Of a stretch of DNA of 64,000 nucleotides, positions 54,578 through 63,999 are shown in pieces; position 1 is the first letter of the stretch; each line of letters opens with the position of its first letter. The translations under genes and the position numbers were made by a program. Source of the DNA: Pseudomonas asplenii (lineage in GTDB: Bacteria > Pseudomonadota > Gammaproteobacteria > Pseudomonadales > Pseudomonadaceae); the NCBI RefSeq assembly GCF_900105475.1, contig NZ_LT629777.1, forward strand, positions 4,526,001-4,590,000, read 5' to 3'. The notes below the pieces were generated by a model. It did not search any database. It was given only the letters and a program-made list of their open reading frames with translations, and was not told where the DNA came from.

Positions 54578-57500
54578 ACCTTTCCGGACCCTTTATCCGT
54601 CGGCCGGTAGCGACCATGCTGCTGAGCCTGGCGATTGTCCTGCTCGGCGGCGTCAGCTTCGGCCTGTTGCCGGTGTCGCCGCTGCCACAGATGGACTTCC
54701 CCGTGATCGTGGTCCAGGCCAGCCTGCCGGGCGCCAGCCCGGAAGTCATGGCCTCGACCGTGGCCACGCCGCTGGAGCGCTCGTTCGGGGTGATCCCTGG
54801 CGTCAACACCATGAGCAGCCGTTCCAGCCAGGGCTCGACCCGGGTGATCCTGCAGTTCGACCTGGACCGCGATATCAACGGCGCGGCGCGGGAAGTGCAG
54901 GCGGCCATCAACGCCTCGCGCAACCTGCTGCCCAGTGGTATGCGCAGCATGCCGACCTACAAGAAGGTCAACCCGTCCCAGGCGCCGGTCATGGTGCTGT
55001 CGCTGACCTCCGACGTGTTGCAGAAAGGCCAGTTGTACGACCTGGCCTCGACCATTCTGTCCCAGAGCCTGTCCCAAGTGCCGGGCGTGGGCGAGGTGCA
55101 GATCGGCGGCAGTTCGTTGCCGGCGGTGCGGATCGAACTCGAACCGCAGGCACTGAACCAGTACGGCGTGGCCCTGGACGATGTCCGGACCACCATCGCC
55201 AACGCCAACGTGCGCCGGCCCAAGGGCTCGCTGGAAGACGACCAGCGCAACTGGCAGATACAGGCCAATGACCAGTTGGAGAAGGCCAAGGATTATGAGC
55301 CGCTGATCATCCATTATCAGAACGGCGCGGCCTTGCGCCTGGGCGATGTGGCGAAGATCAGCGACGGCGTCGAGGACCGCTACAACAGTGGTTTTTTCAA
55401 CAATGATTCGGCAGTGCTGCTGGTGATCAACCGCCAGGCCGGGGCCAACATCATCGAGACGGTCAACGAAATCAAGGCCCAGTTGCCGGCGTTGCAGGCG
55501 GTGTTGCCGTCCAGCGTCAAGCTCAACCTGGCCATGGATCGCTCGCCGGTGATCAAGGCGACTCTCCATGAAGCCGAGATGACCCTGTTGATCGCCGTGG
55601 CCCTGGTGGTGCTGGTGGTCTACCTGTTCCTCGGCAACTTCCGCGCCTCGCTGATCCCGACCCTGGCGGTGCCGGTGTCGCTGATCGGCACCTTCTCCAT
55701 CATGTACCTCTACGGTTTTTCCCTGAACAACCTGTCGCTGATGGCGCTGATCCTCGCCACCGGCCTGGTGGTGGACGACGCGATCGTGGTGCTGGAGAAC
55801 ATCTCCCGGCACATCGACGAGGGCATCGCGCCGATGAAGGCGGCTTATCTCGGGGCGAAGGAAGTCGGTTTCACCCTGTTGTCGATGAACGTCTCGCTGG
55901 TGGCGGTGTTTCTCTCGATCCTGTTCATGGGCGGCATCATCGAAAGCCTGTTCCGCGAGTTCTCCATCACCCTGGCGGCGTCGATCATCGTCTCGCTGGT
56001 GGTGTCGCTGACCCTCACGCCGATGCTCTGCGCACGTTGGCTCAAGCCCCATGCCAAGGGCGTGCAGACGCGCCTGCAGCGTTGGAGCGAACGGGTCAAC
56101 GAGCGGATGGTCAGCGTCTATGCCGACAGCCTGGACTGGGTGTTGCGGCATCGACGGCTGACCCTGCTCAGCCTGCTGATCACCATCGGCGTCAATATCG
56201 CCCTGTACGTGGTGGTGCCCAAGACATTCATGCCTCAGCAGGACACCGGGCAACTGATCGGTTTTGTGCGCGGCGATGACGGGCTGTCGTTCGGGGTGAT
56301 GCAACCGAAGATGGATATCTTCCGCAAGGCGGTCCTGGCCGACCCGGCGGTGCAGAGCGTGGCTGGCTTCATCGGTGGCAACAACGGCACCAACAACGCC
56401 GTCATGCTGGTGCGCCTCAAGCCGATCAAGGAACGCAATATCTCGGCGCAGAAAGTCATCGAACGCATGCGTGACGAGATGCCCAAGGTCCCCGGTGCGC
56501 GGCTGATGCTGATGGCCGACCAGGACCTGCAGTTCGGCGGCGGTCGCGAGCAGACCACCTCGCAGTACTCCTACATCCTGCAGAGCGATGACCTGGCGGC
56601 CCTGCGCGAGTGGTACCCCAAGATAGTCGCGGCGTTCAAGGCGTTGCCCGAGTTGACCGCCATCGACGCCCGTGAAGGCCGGGGCGCCCAGCAGACCACC
56701 CTGGTGGTCGACCGCGACACTGCCAAGCGCCTCGGCGTCGACATGAGCATGGTCACTGCCGTGCTGAACAACGCCTATAGCCAGCGGCAGATTTCCACCA
56801 TCTACGACAGCCTGAACCAGTACGAGGTGGTGATGGAGGTCAATCCCAAGTACGCCCAGAGTCCGGAAACCCTCAACCAGGTCAATGTGATCGGCAGCAA
56901 TGGCCAGCGCATTCCGTTGTCGGCCATCGCCCACTACGAGAACAGCCTGCAGGACGACCAGGTCAACCATGAAGGGCAGTTCGCCTCGCAAAGCCTGTCG
57001 TTCGACATGGCCCCGGGGGTGACGGTGGAGCAGGGCACGGCCGCCATCGAACGCGCGGTGGCCAAGGTTGGCTTGCCGGAAAGCGTGATCGCCAAGATGG
57101 CCGGCACCAGCGATGCCTTTGCCGCCACCCAGAAAAGCCAGCCATTCATGATTCTTGGCGCACTGGTGGCGGTTTACCTGGTGCTGGGGATTCTCTATGA
57201 AAGCTATATTCATCCGCTGACCATTCTCTCCACCCTGCCTTCGGCCGGGGTCGGCGCCTTGCTCAGCATTTACCTGCTGGGCGGCGAGTTCAGCCTGATT
57301 TCGCTGCTCGGGCTGTTCCTGCTGATCGGTGTGGTGAAAAAGAACGCGATCCTGATGATCGACCTGGCTCTGCAACTGGAGCGGCATTCGGGGCTCGAAC
57401 CGCTGGCATCGATCCGTGAGGCCTGCCTGCTGCGCCTGCGGCCGATCCTGATGACCACCCTGGCGGCGATCCTCGGTGCCTTGCCACTGCTGCTCAGCAC

Positions 57501-57681
57501 TGCCGAAGGTGCGGAAATGCGCCAGCCGCTGGGCCTGACCATCATTGGCGGGCTGATCTTCAGCCAGGTCCTGACGCTTTACACCACCCCGGTGGTTTAC
57601 CTTTATCTCGACCGCCTGCGCCATCGTTTCAATGCCTGGCGCGGCGTACGTACCGATGGTGCTCTGGAAACTCCGCTATGA
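54574..57681 (+). CDS. muxC: RND transporter MuxC (MdtC-like), 1035 aa
   Basis: The second RND subunit, closely related to Mux[78 protein letters not shown] in TM4 carries the Asp relay. Twelve helices and two periplasmic loops, as expected. MuxB and MuxC together form a heterotrimer. It overlaps opmB by 4 nt. Confidence 0.93.
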   Translation: MNLSGPFIRRPVATMLLSLAIVLLGGVSFGLLPVSPLPQMDFPVIVVQASLPGASPEVMASTVATPLERSFGVIPGVNTMSSRSSQGSTRVILQFDLDRDINGAAREVQAAINASRNLLPSGMRSMPTYKKVNPSQAPVMVLSLTSDVLQKGQLYDLASTILSQSLSQVPGVGEVQIGGSSLPAVRIELEPQALNQYGVALDDVRTTIANANVRRPKGSLEDDQRNWQIQANDQLEKAKDYEPLIIHYQNGAALRLGDVAKISDGVEDRYNSGFFNNDSAVLLVINRQAGANIIETVNEIKAQLPALQAVLPSSVKLNLAMDRSPVIKATLHEAEMTLLIAVALVVLVVYLFLGNFRASLIPTLAVPVSLIGTFSIMYLYGFSLNNLSLMALILATGLVVDDAIVVLENISRHIDEGIAPMKAAYLGAKEVGFTLLSMNVSLVAVFLSILFMGGIIESLFREFSITLAASIIVSLVVSLTLTPMLCARWLKPHAKGVQTRLQRWSERVNERMVSVYADSLDWVLRHRRLTLLSLLITIGVNIALYVVVPKTFMPQQDTGQLIGFVRGDDGLSFGVMQPKMDIFRKAVLADPAVQSVAGFIGGNNGTNNAVMLVRLKPIKERNISAQKVIERMRDEMPKVPGARLMLMADQDLQFGGGREQTTSQYSYILQSDDLAALREWYPKIVAAFKALPELTAIDAREGRGAQQTTLVVDRDTAKRLGVDMSMVTAVLNNAYSQRQISTIYDSLNQYEVVMEVNPKYAQSPETLNQVNVIGSNGQRIPLSAIAHYENSLQDDQVNHEGQFASQSLSFDMAPGVTVEQGTAAIERAVAKVGLPESVIAKMAGTSDAFAATQKSQPFMILGALVAVYLVLGILYESYIHPLTILSTLPSAGVGALLSIYLLGGEFSLISLLGLFLLIGVVKKNAILMIDLALQLERHSGLEPLASIREACLLRLRPILMTTLAAILGALPLLLSTAEGAEMRQPLGLTIIGGLIFSQVLTLYTTPVVYLYLDRLRHRFNAWRGVRTDGALETPL

Positions 57682-59168
57682 CTGACCATTCACGTTGCAA
57701 TGCGACCGCACGGGCGGCGCAACGCCTGGAACTGGCGCGTGGCTCGCGCCTGCTGAGCCTGGCCCTGTGCGGGCTGCTCAGCGCCTGCGCGATCGGCCCG
57801 GACTACAAACGCCCGCAAGCCACCACACCCGCGCAGTACAAGGAAGCCAGCGGCTGGCGCCAGGCCCAGCCCAGCGACTCGCTGGCCCGTGGCGCCTGGT
57901 GGGAGCTGTATGGTGACCCGGTGCTCAACGACCTGGTGACCAAGCTCAACAGCGGCAACCAGACCGTGGCGCAGTCCGAGGCGCAATTCCGCCAGGCTCA
58001 GGCGTTGGTCCGCAGCTCCCGTGGCGCGTTCTTTCCCAGCGTCGACCTGAGCGCGGGCAAGACCCGTTCCAGCCAGGGTACCGGCAGCAGCAACTCGAGC
58101 CTCAGCAGTGCCTCGAGCGGGATTCGTGACACCTACAACACGCAATTGGGTGTGAGCTGGGAGGCCGATGTCTGGGGCAAGCTGCGCCGTGGCCTGGAAG
58201 CTGACCAGGCCAGCGCCCAGGCGAGCTTCGCCGACCTGGCTGCGATGCGTCTGAGCCAGCAGTCGGAGCTGGTGCAGAACTACCTGCAACTGCGGGTGAT
58301 CGATGAGCAGAAACGCTTGCTCGAAGCCACGGTGCAAGCTTATGAGCGTTCGCTGAAATCCACCGAGAACCAGTACCGTTTCGGTGTTTCGGGCAAGGCG
58401 GCGATCGCCCAGGCGCAGACCCAACTGAAAAGTGCCCAGGGCGATCTGATCGACCTGATCTGGCAGCGTGCCCAGTTTGAGAACGCCATTGCCGTGTTGA
58501 CCGGCCAGGCGCCGGCCGACTTCAAGCTGGCGGCCACCCGCGATGTCCCGGCGTTGCCGCAGATTCCGGTTGGGCTGCCGTCGCAACTGCTCGAACGGCG
58601 CCCGGATGTGGCTTCGGCGGAGCGCTCGGTGATCTCCGCCAACGCCAAGATCGGTGTGGCGAAGGCCGCCTACTACCCGGACCTGACCCTGAGCCTGTCC
58701 GGCGGCTACAGCAGCAGTACCTACGCTGACTGGATCAGCCTGCCGAACCGTTTCTGGTCGGTGGGGCCGAAACTGGCGATGACCCTGTTCGACGGTGGTC
58801 AGCGTTCGGCGCAAGTGCAGCAGAGCGAGGCGCTGTATGACCAGACCGTTGCCAAGTATCGGCAGACCGTGCTCGATGGTTTCCGCGAGGTGGAAAACTA
58901 CATGGTGCAGCTCAAGGTCATGGAGAACGAGGCGGTGGTACGCCAACAGGCGCTGGAGGCGGCACGGGAATCGTTGCGCCTGACCGAAAACCAGTACAAG
59001 GCCGGGTTGATCGCCTATCTGGATGTGGTCAGTGTACAGACCACCGCGCTGAGCAACGAACGTAGCGTGCTGAGCCTGCTGCAGAGCCGCCTGCTCGCCA
59101 GCGTGCAGCTTATCGCTGCCCTCGGTGGCGGCTGGGACGGTGCCACCGGGCCGGTGGCGGCTCAGTAA
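57678..59168 (+). CDS. opmB: Outer-membrane efflux protein OpmB (NodT family), 496 aa
   Basis: A signal region (SRLLSLALCGLLSACAIGPDYKRP) has lipobox LSAC, so it is an outer-membrane lipoprotein. Two OEP repeats follow, with YKEASGWRQAQPSDSLARGAWWELYGDPVLNDLV and LGVSWEADVWGKLRRGLEADQASAQASFADLAA in the first, and LLERRPDVASAERSVISANAKIGVAKAAYYPDL in the second. It is the TolC-like exit duct for MuxABC. The operon ends here; 48 bases later a convergent gene begins. Confidence 0.93.
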   Translation: MTDHSRCNATARAAQRLELARGSRLLSLALCGLLSACAIGPDYKRPQATTPAQYKEASGWRQAQPSDSLARGAWWELYGDPVLNDLVTKLNSGNQTVAQSEAQFRQAQALVRSSRGAFFPSVDLSAGKTRSSQGTGSSNSSLSSASSGIRDTYNTQLGVSWEADVWGKLRRGLEADQASAQASFADLAAMRLSQQSELVQNYLQLRVIDEQKRLLEATVQAYERSLKSTENQYRFGVSGKAAIAQAQTQLKSAQGDLIDLIWQRAQFENAIAVLTGQAPADFKLAATRDVPALPQIPVGLPSQLLERRPDVASAERSVISANAKIGVAKAAYYPDLTLSLSGGYSSSTYADWISLPNRFWSVGPKLAMTLFDGGQRSAQVQQSEALYDQTVAKYRQTVLDGFREVENYMVQLKVMENEAVVRQQALEAARESLRLTENQYKAGLIAYLDVVSVQTTALSNERSVLSLLQSRLLASVQLIAALGGGWDGATGPVAAQ

Positions 59169-59216
59169 GAGCCATCCTCCGTCCCTACTGGGACCGGGTG
59201 GCACCTGGATCGTCTT

Positions 59217-59951
59217 TCAGCTACGCGGGCCGAGGTCGATGCGGATAAACGTTCCCTTCGAATTGTCTCCCGCCTTGCCGGCCCGGCTGAACAGCTTGTA
59301 GTAAGCCAGGTGTACGCCGTCGGGCTTATCCAGAAAGTACTCTGCATCGAGCAGAATGACGGTGTCGTGATCGACCCGGGTCACCAGTGCATAGCTCTGG
59401 ATCGGCTCATTGGCGCCGCCGAGCCTGAGGCCGATCCGGTCGCCGATGGTCTGCCCGGGATAACGATCGATGCGAAACTTCACGCAATTGCAATGCTTGC
59501 GCAGGTATTCCTGGGTCACACCTGGCCCTGAGCTGACCTCGTCATCCACCACAGGCTTGCTGCCGGCCAGGCCGTTATTGGGTACACGCCCGTCGAGGGT
59601 GAAGCTCGCCGTTTCCGATTCGAAGAGGGCGCCGGCATGGTTGCGTACCTTGAAGGCGACCTTGGCGATCCCTTCCTCATGCAGATACTGATAGGGCAAC
59701 CATATCCTGAGCGGGAAGTGGATTGGTCCGGGCATTGGCAGGGGCAGTTCGTGGAGTCTGCCGGCCGGCGAGGTATGGAGCAGGGTCAGGTGATCGACCT
59801 GGCCGCCTTGTGCCGCATCGGGCCAGGCGGTCTCGATGTCCAGGGCGAGGCCGGACGTGAGGGCATCGATGGGCAGAAGGTTGTGTTGCGGGTAGTGAAA
59901 GTTCTCCAGCGCTGCTGGAATGTGGGGGGCGGGGAGTGTGGCGTGATCCAT
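59217..59951 (-). CDS. Hypothetical protein, 244 aa
   Basis: I do not recognise this. It starts MDHATLPAPHIPAALENFHYPQ at ATG 59951 (GGAG 9 nt upstream); an ATG 5 codons earlier lacks a site. No signal peptide or membrane helix. Likely beta-rich: LRIWLPYQYLHEEGIAKVAFKVRNHAGALFESETASFTLDGRV, and SYALVTRVDHDTVILLDAEYFLDKPDGVHLAYYKLFSRAG, with an Ig-like feel. It converges with opmB. Function unknown; could be part of a secreted or structural system. Confidence 0.6.
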   Translation of the reverse strand: MDHATLPAPHIPAALENFHYPQHNLLPIDALTSGLALDIETAWPDAAQGGQVDHLTLLHTSPAGRLHELPLPMPGPIHFPLRIWLPYQYLHEEGIAKVAFKVRNHAGALFESETASFTLDGRVPNNGLAGSKPVVDDEVSSGPGVTQEYLRKHCNCVKFRIDRYPGQTIGDRIGLRLGGANEPIQSYALVTRVDHDTVILLDAEYFLDKPDGVHLAYYKLFSRAGKAGDNSKGTFIRIDLGPRS

Positions 59952-60075
59952 CGTCGTGATCTCCATCGTGACGGGTAAGTGGCAGGTATTGCCTGGGCAA
60001 CACCTGTCTCACTGGCAATCCGGATGGATACAGCTGCCAAGCGTCCATTAGAGGTCGCTGTGGCAACTTTGGCTA

Positions 60076-60091
60076 CTGTCAGTTCTGACAG
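60076..60091. promoter_or_regulatory. Palindrome upstream of the hypothetical gene
   Basis: CTGTCAG-TT-CTGACAG is a perfect 7-bp inverted repeat, 23 bases past the nirD stop and about 125 upstream of the hypothetical gene. Without a T run it looks more like an operator than a terminator. Confidence 0.35.
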
Positions 60092-60114
60092 TTCGCCAGG
60101 TTTCCCGACAGACG

Positions 60115-60489
60115 TCAGATCACCGCGATTTCCACCGCGTCGCCCGTCCAGCGCACCGGCCAGACCCGCAACTGCTGCTCCGGGTATTCCAGGCAACTGC
60201 CGTCCTCGAGGCTGAAATGCTGCTTGTACAGCGGTGAGGCGATAACCGGCTGACCCTTGATATGGCCGACGATACCGCGGCCGATCACATTGGCGCCGGA
60301 CAGCGGGTCATGGTTGTCGATCGCATACAGGGTGCGCCCCTGGGCGCCATCGGGCAGGTAGAACAGCGCGACCTGGGCGCAGTGGAACCAGACCACCACG
60401 CCGGAGTTTTCCACCAGGTCTTCGCGGCGGCAGACCGCCTGCCATTGAACGTCATCGGCAATACGGTGTTGTGCGGTTGGCTGGGCCAT
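60115..60489 (-). CDS. nirD: Nitrite reductase small subunit NirD, 124 aa
   Basis: Rieske-like NirD fold without cysteine ligands: VQWQAVCRREDLVENSGVVVWFHCAQVALFYLPDGAQGRTLYAIDNHDPLSGANVIGRGIVGHIKGQPVIASPLYKQHFSLEDGSCLEYPEQQLRVWPVR. The pattern is that of assimilatory NirD, which accompanies NirB to reduce nitrite to ammonium. Its ATG overlaps the nirB stop by 3-4 nt. Confidence 0.92.
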   Translation of the reverse strand: MAQPTAQHRIADDVQWQAVCRREDLVENSGVVVWFHCAQVALFYLPDGAQGRTLYAIDNHDPLSGANVIGRGIVGHIKGQPVIASPLYKQHFSLEDGSCLEYPEQQLRVWPVRWTGDAVEIAVI

Positions 60490-63047
60490 CAGAGCACCTC
60501 CTCGTGGACGGGAATCAGGTTGAGTTCATCGGCGCGCACCGGCCGGCGCTGCGCACGCTCCTTGACGAAATGGATGTCCGGGTCGCTGCGCTGGTCGTTG
60601 ACGAAGGTCCGGAAGCGCTTGAGTTTTTCCGGGTCGCTGATGGCATTGGCCCATTCGCATTCGTAGCGATCGACCACCAGTTGCAACTGGTCTTCCAGCT
60701 CGGCGGCCAGGCCCAGACTGTCGTCGATGATCACCGCCTTGAGGTAGTCGAGGCCGCCTTCGAGGTTTTCGCGCCACACGGAGGTGCGTTGCAGGCGATC
60801 GGCGGTGCGGATGTAGAACATCAGGAAACGGTCGACATAACGGATCAGCGTCGCATCGTCGAGGTCGGTGGCGAACAGTTCGGCATGCCGTGGGCGCATG
60901 CCGCCGTTGCCACAGACATACAGGTTCCAGCCTTTCTCGGTGGCGATTACACCGATGTCCTTGCTTTGCGCCTCGGCGCACTCACGGGTGCAGCCGGATA
61001 CCGCCAGCTTGAACTTGTGCGGCGCGCGCAGGCCCTTGTAGCGATTCTCCAGCAGCAGGGCCATGGCCACGCTGTCCTGTACGCCGTAACGGCACCAGGT
61101 GCTGCCGACACAGGATTTCACCGTGCGCAGGGACTTGCCGTAGCCGTGGCCGGTCTCGAAACCGGCTTCGATCAGTTCGCCCCAGATCTGCGGCAGTTCG
61201 TGCAATTGTGCGCCGAACAGGTCGATACGCTGGCCACCGGTGATTTTGGTGTAGAGGTCGTATTTCTTCGCCACCGCGCCGAGGGCGATCAGTTTGTCCG
61301 GGGTGATTTCGCCGGCGGCGATCCGTGGGATGATCGAGTAGGTGCCGTTCTTCTGCATGTTGGCCATGAAGGTGTCGTTGGTGTCCTGCAGCGGCACCAG
61401 CGCCTTGTCGGTGATCGGCCGGTTCCAGCACGAGGCGAGAATCGACCCCACCGCCGGTTTGCAGATATCACAGCCGGTGTGGCCCTTGCCGTGACGGGCG
61501 AGCAGTTCCTCGAAGGTCTCGATGCCGCCCACCCGCACCATCGCGTACAGCTCCTGGCGGGTATAGGCGAAGTGTTCGCACAGGCTCTTGTCGACGGCTA
61601 CGCCACGGGCGACCAGTTCGTGTTCGAAAACCTGCTTGAGCAGCGCGCTACAGCCCCCACAGCCGGTGGCGGCCCTGGTCTGTGCCTTGAGTTCGGACAG
61701 GTCGCTGCAGCCGGCGTCGACCGCGCAGCAGATCGCGCCTTTGGTGACGTTGTGACAGGAGCAGATGGTCGCCGTCTCGGGCAACGCATCGGCGCCAAGA
61801 GCCGGTGCACCGTCGCTCAGCGGCAGGATCAGGCCCGCCGGGTCCTGGGGCAGGGCAATGGCGTTCTGCACGTATTGCAGTAGAGTGTCGTAGTAACTGT
61901 TGTCGCCGACCAGCACCGCACCGATGACTTTCTTGCCTTCGGCATCGACCACCAGGCGCCGGTAGGCCGAGTTGGCCTCATCGATGAAACGGTAGCTGCG
62001 CGCTCCCGGGGTGGCGCCGTGGGCGTCGCCGATGGAGCCGACATCGACCCCGAGCAGCTTGAGCTTGGTCGACATGTCGGCACCGTTGAAGGTCTCGGCG
62101 GTGTCACCGGCCAGGCGCGTGGCGACGTTGCGCGCCATGCTGTAGCCCGGCGCGACCAGGCCGAACACGCTGCCGTTCCAGGAGGCACATTCGCCGATGG
62201 CCGAGATGGCCGGGTCGCTGGTCTGGCAGTGACTGTCGATGACGATGCCGCCGCGCGGGGCGATCTCCAGGCCGCTGTTGCGTCCCAGCAGGTCTTGCGG
62301 GCGAATGCCAGCGGAGAAGACGATCAGGTCGGTTTCGAGAAACTCGCCGCCGTCGAAATTCATCCGGTAGCGGTACTGTTCGCCGGCGACGATCTCCTGG
62401 GTCGCCCGTGACAAATGCACGCCGACGCCCAGCGCCTCGATCTGCGCCTTGAGTGCGGCACCGCCGTCACTATCCAGTTGTACCGGCATCAGGCGCGGGG
62501 CAAACTCGACCACATGGGCTTCCAGGCCGAGTGACTTGAGCGCATTGGCTGCCTCGAGGCCAAGCAGGCCGCCACCGACCACTACGCCGCGTCGTGCCTG
62601 GACAGCCGCGTCGCGGATCGCATCGAGATCGTCGAGGGTGCGGTAGACCAGCCGTGCCGAACCTTCGGAACCGGGAATCGGCGGCACGAACGGATAGGAA
62701 CCGGTGGCCAGGATCAACTGGTCGTAGGGCTGACGCCCGGAACGGGTGACGATCTCCCGTTGCTCGCGGTCGATCTCCAGCACTTCGACGCCCAGGTGCA
62801 GCTTGACGCCATGCCGCTCGTACAGCCCGGGCTCGCCAAGGGCCAGGGCATGGGCGTCCTTGCCGGCGAAGTATTCGGACAGGTGCACGCGGTCGTAGGC
62901 CGGTTGCCATTCCTCGCCATAGACATGCAGTTCGAAGTGACGCAGGGCGCCGCGCTCGATCAACTGTTCGACGCAGTGATGGCCGACCATGCCATTACCC
63001 ACGATCACCAGTTTCTTGCGATGTTCGATATTCACGATAGCGTTCAT
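60489..63047 (-). CDS. nirB: NADPH/NADH nitrite reductase large subunit NirB, 852 aa
   Basis: Starts MNAIVNIEHRKKLVIVGNGMVGHH at ATG 63047 after GAGGAAA. N-terminal FAD/NAD(P)H domain (about 1-290); BFD-like [2Fe-2S] domain with CSCHNVTKGAICCAV and ATGCGGCS (about 430-490). The C-terminal nitrite/sulfite reductase domain has the siroheme-[4Fe-4S] motif CVGSTWC plus CTREC. It reduces nitrite to ammonium. It lies downstream of a regulated leader: sigma-54 promoter, two ANTAR-type hairpins and a terminator. Confidence 0.95.
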   Translation of the reverse strand: MNAIVNIEHRKKLVIVGNGMVGHHCVEQLIERGALRHFELHVYGEEWQPAYDRVHLSEYFAGKDAHALALGEPGLYERHGVKLHLGVEVLEIDREQREIVTRSGRQPYDQLILATGSYPFVPPIPGSEGSARLVYRTLDDLDAIRDAAVQARRGVVVGGGLLGLEAANALKSLGLEAHVVEFAPRLMPVQLDSDGGAALKAQIEALGVGVHLSRATQEIVAGEQYRYRMNFDGGEFLETDLIVFSAGIRPQDLLGRNSGLEIAPRGGIVIDSHCQTSDPAISAIGECASWNGSVFGLVAPGYSMARNVATRLAGDTAETFNGADMSTKLKLLGVDVGSIGDAHGATPGARSYRFIDEANSAYRRLVVDAEGKKVIGAVLVGDNSYYDTLLQYVQNAIALPQDPAGLILPLSDGAPALGADALPETATICSCHNVTKGAICCAVDAGCSDLSELKAQTRAATGCGGCSALLKQVFEHELVARGVAVDKSLCEHFAYTRQELYAMVRVGGIETFEELLARHGKGHTGCDICKPAVGSILASCWNRPITDKALVPLQDTNDTFMANMQKNGTYSIIPRIAAGEITPDKLIALGAVAKKYDLYTKITGGQRIDLFGAQLHELPQIWGELIEAGFETGHGYGKSLRTVKSCVGSTWCRYGVQDSVAMALLLENRYKGLRAPHKFKLAVSGCTRECAEAQSKDIGVIATEKGWNLYVCGNGGMRPRHAELFATDLDDATLIRYVDRFLMFYIRTADRLQRTSVWRENLEGGLDYLKAVIIDDSLGLAAELEDQLQLVVDRYECEWANAISDPEKLKRFRTFVNDQRSDPDIHFVKERAQRRPVRADELNLIPVHEEVL

Positions 63048-63100
63048 GGTGTTTCCTCGGATCACGGCCAATCACGGGCTGGCCCAGCCAGAAAAAATGC

Positions 63101-63133
63101 AAAAAAAAACGCCTGGAGCCGAAGCTCCAGGCG
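63101..63133 (-). terminator. Intrinsic terminator in the nirB leader
   Basis: On the minus strand, arms CGCCTGGAGC and GCTCCAGGCG form a perfect 10-bp stem closed by a UUCG loop (63133-63110) followed by nine T's (63109-63101). It ends about 54 bases before the nirB start and shares its 5' arm with the second ANTAR hairpin, so it is probably conditional. Confidence 0.88.
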
Positions 63134-63186
63134 CCTTTGCCTGGTGTTTTTTATTCCTGTTCTGCAGGTGATCGCCGTTGACCACC
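63127..63186 (-). promoter_or_regulatory. ANTAR-type tandem hairpin RNA (NasT target)
   Basis: On the minus strand P1 is GGTGGTC-AACGGC-GATCACC (63186-63167; 7 bp with one G-U, hexaloop A1 and G4). After a 22-nt linker, P2 is CCAGGC-AAAGGC-GCCTGG (63144-63127; 6 bp, hexaloop A1 and G4). Two stems with A1/G4 hexaloops are the RNA signature recognised by ANTAR antiterminators such as NasT/NasR and EutV. The 3' arm of P2 is also the 5' arm of the terminator, so binding to P2 blocks termination. Confidence 0.78.
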
Positions 63187-63228
63187 GGAACGGTCTGCCA
63201 GGTCATTCATGGCAGAGGGTATTGAGGT

Positions 63229-63248
63229 AAAAGCAGGGAGCGTGCCAA
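63229..63248 (-). promoter_or_regulatory. Sigma-54 promoter of nirBD
   Basis: On the minus strand TGGCACG-CTCC-CTGCT fits TGGCACG-N4-TTGCW with only one mismatch in the -12 box, and GG and GC are exactly 10 nt apart. Start near 63222 places both ANTAR hairpins and the terminator in the leader. An NtrC-type half-site TGCACC lies at 63317-63312, roughly 80 bases upstream, as expected for nitrogen control. Confidence 0.72.
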
Positions 63249-63369
63249 GTACTGGTCTGCCCGGTTTCTCCGGTTTATTGCGGCGTTTTCAGCGTGAAAG
63301 CGACCTGTGTTGGTGCATGTTGGGCGGAGTTCGCCAGCTATGGGGGCGTTCTTGCGGACCCTTCGTCGA

Positions 63370-63999
63370 TCAGTACACATCTCGCACATAACGCTTGTCT
63401 GCCGCCAACGCGGCGACATATGCCTGTGCCTCATCCGCATCCAGCCCTCCGTGGGTGCGTATCACCTGCTTGAGCGCGGCATCGACATCCCGCGCCATGT
63501 GGCTGGCATCGCCGCACACGTAGAACCCGGCACCTTCCTCCAGCCAGGCCCACAACTGTGCTCCTTGCTCGATCATCCGCTGCTGCACGTAGATCTTCTG
63601 TGCCTGATCGCGGGAAAACGCCGTATCGAGCCGCTGCAGGTGGCCCTGATCAGACCAGGCCTGCAGTTCCTCGCGGTAATAGAAATCGCTGGCGGCATGC
63701 TGTTCGCCGAAGAACAACCAGTTCTTTCCGCTCGCCCCAATCGCCTGACGCTCCTGGAGAAAGGCCCGGAAGGGCGCGATCCCGGTACCAGGGCCGACCA
63801 TGATCATCGGCGCCTGGGGATCGGCGGGCGGCCGGAAATTGGCCGATTTCTGCACGAAGATCGGCACCTCCAGGCCCTCGGTACGATCAGCGAGAAAGCC
63901 CGAGCAGCAGCCGGAACGCGGGTGGCCGCCACGCTCGTAACGAACGGTCGAGACCGTCAGATGAACCTCGCGCGGGTGCACCTTGGGGCTTGAGGCAAT
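63370..63999 (-). CDS. Flavoprotein reductase, 3' end (nitrate/sulfite reductase-type)
   Basis: An open reading frame entering from the right edge (first full codon at 63999) and ending RYVRDVY. The sequence IASSPKVHPREVHLTVSTVRY, GHPRSGCCSGFLADR, PMIMVGPGTGIAPFRAFLQERQ, WLFFGEQHAASDFYYREELQAW and FYVCGDASHMARDVDAAL is the FNR-like FAD/NADPH domain of CysJ-type flavoproteins. Placed just upstream of nirBD on the same strand, it is probably the reductase half of an assimilatory nitrate reductase (a NasA-CysJ fusion exists in Pseudomonas) or a separate sulfite reductase flavoprotein. The N-terminal part is outside the window. The 320 bases to nirB hold the leader described above. Confidence 0.8.
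   Translation of the reverse strand: MASSPKVHPREVHLTVSTVRYERGGHPRSGCCSGFLADRTEGLEVPIFVQKSANFRPPADPQAPMIMVGPGTGIAPFRAFLQERQAIGASGKNWLFFGEQHAASDFYYREELQAWSDQGHLQRLDTAFSRDQAQKIYVQQRMIEQGAQLWAWLEEGAGFYVCGDASHMARDVDAALKQVIRTHGGLDADEAQAYVAALAADKRYVRDVY

Noticed and set aside
54505..57624. 1039-residue minus-strand frame opposite muxC, and similar long antisense frames opposite muxB, muxA, the chemoreceptors and efeO.
   Set aside because: High-GC third-position bias opens the antisense frame; the products are Q/R/H-rich without domains, and the plus strand encodes clear RND proteins.
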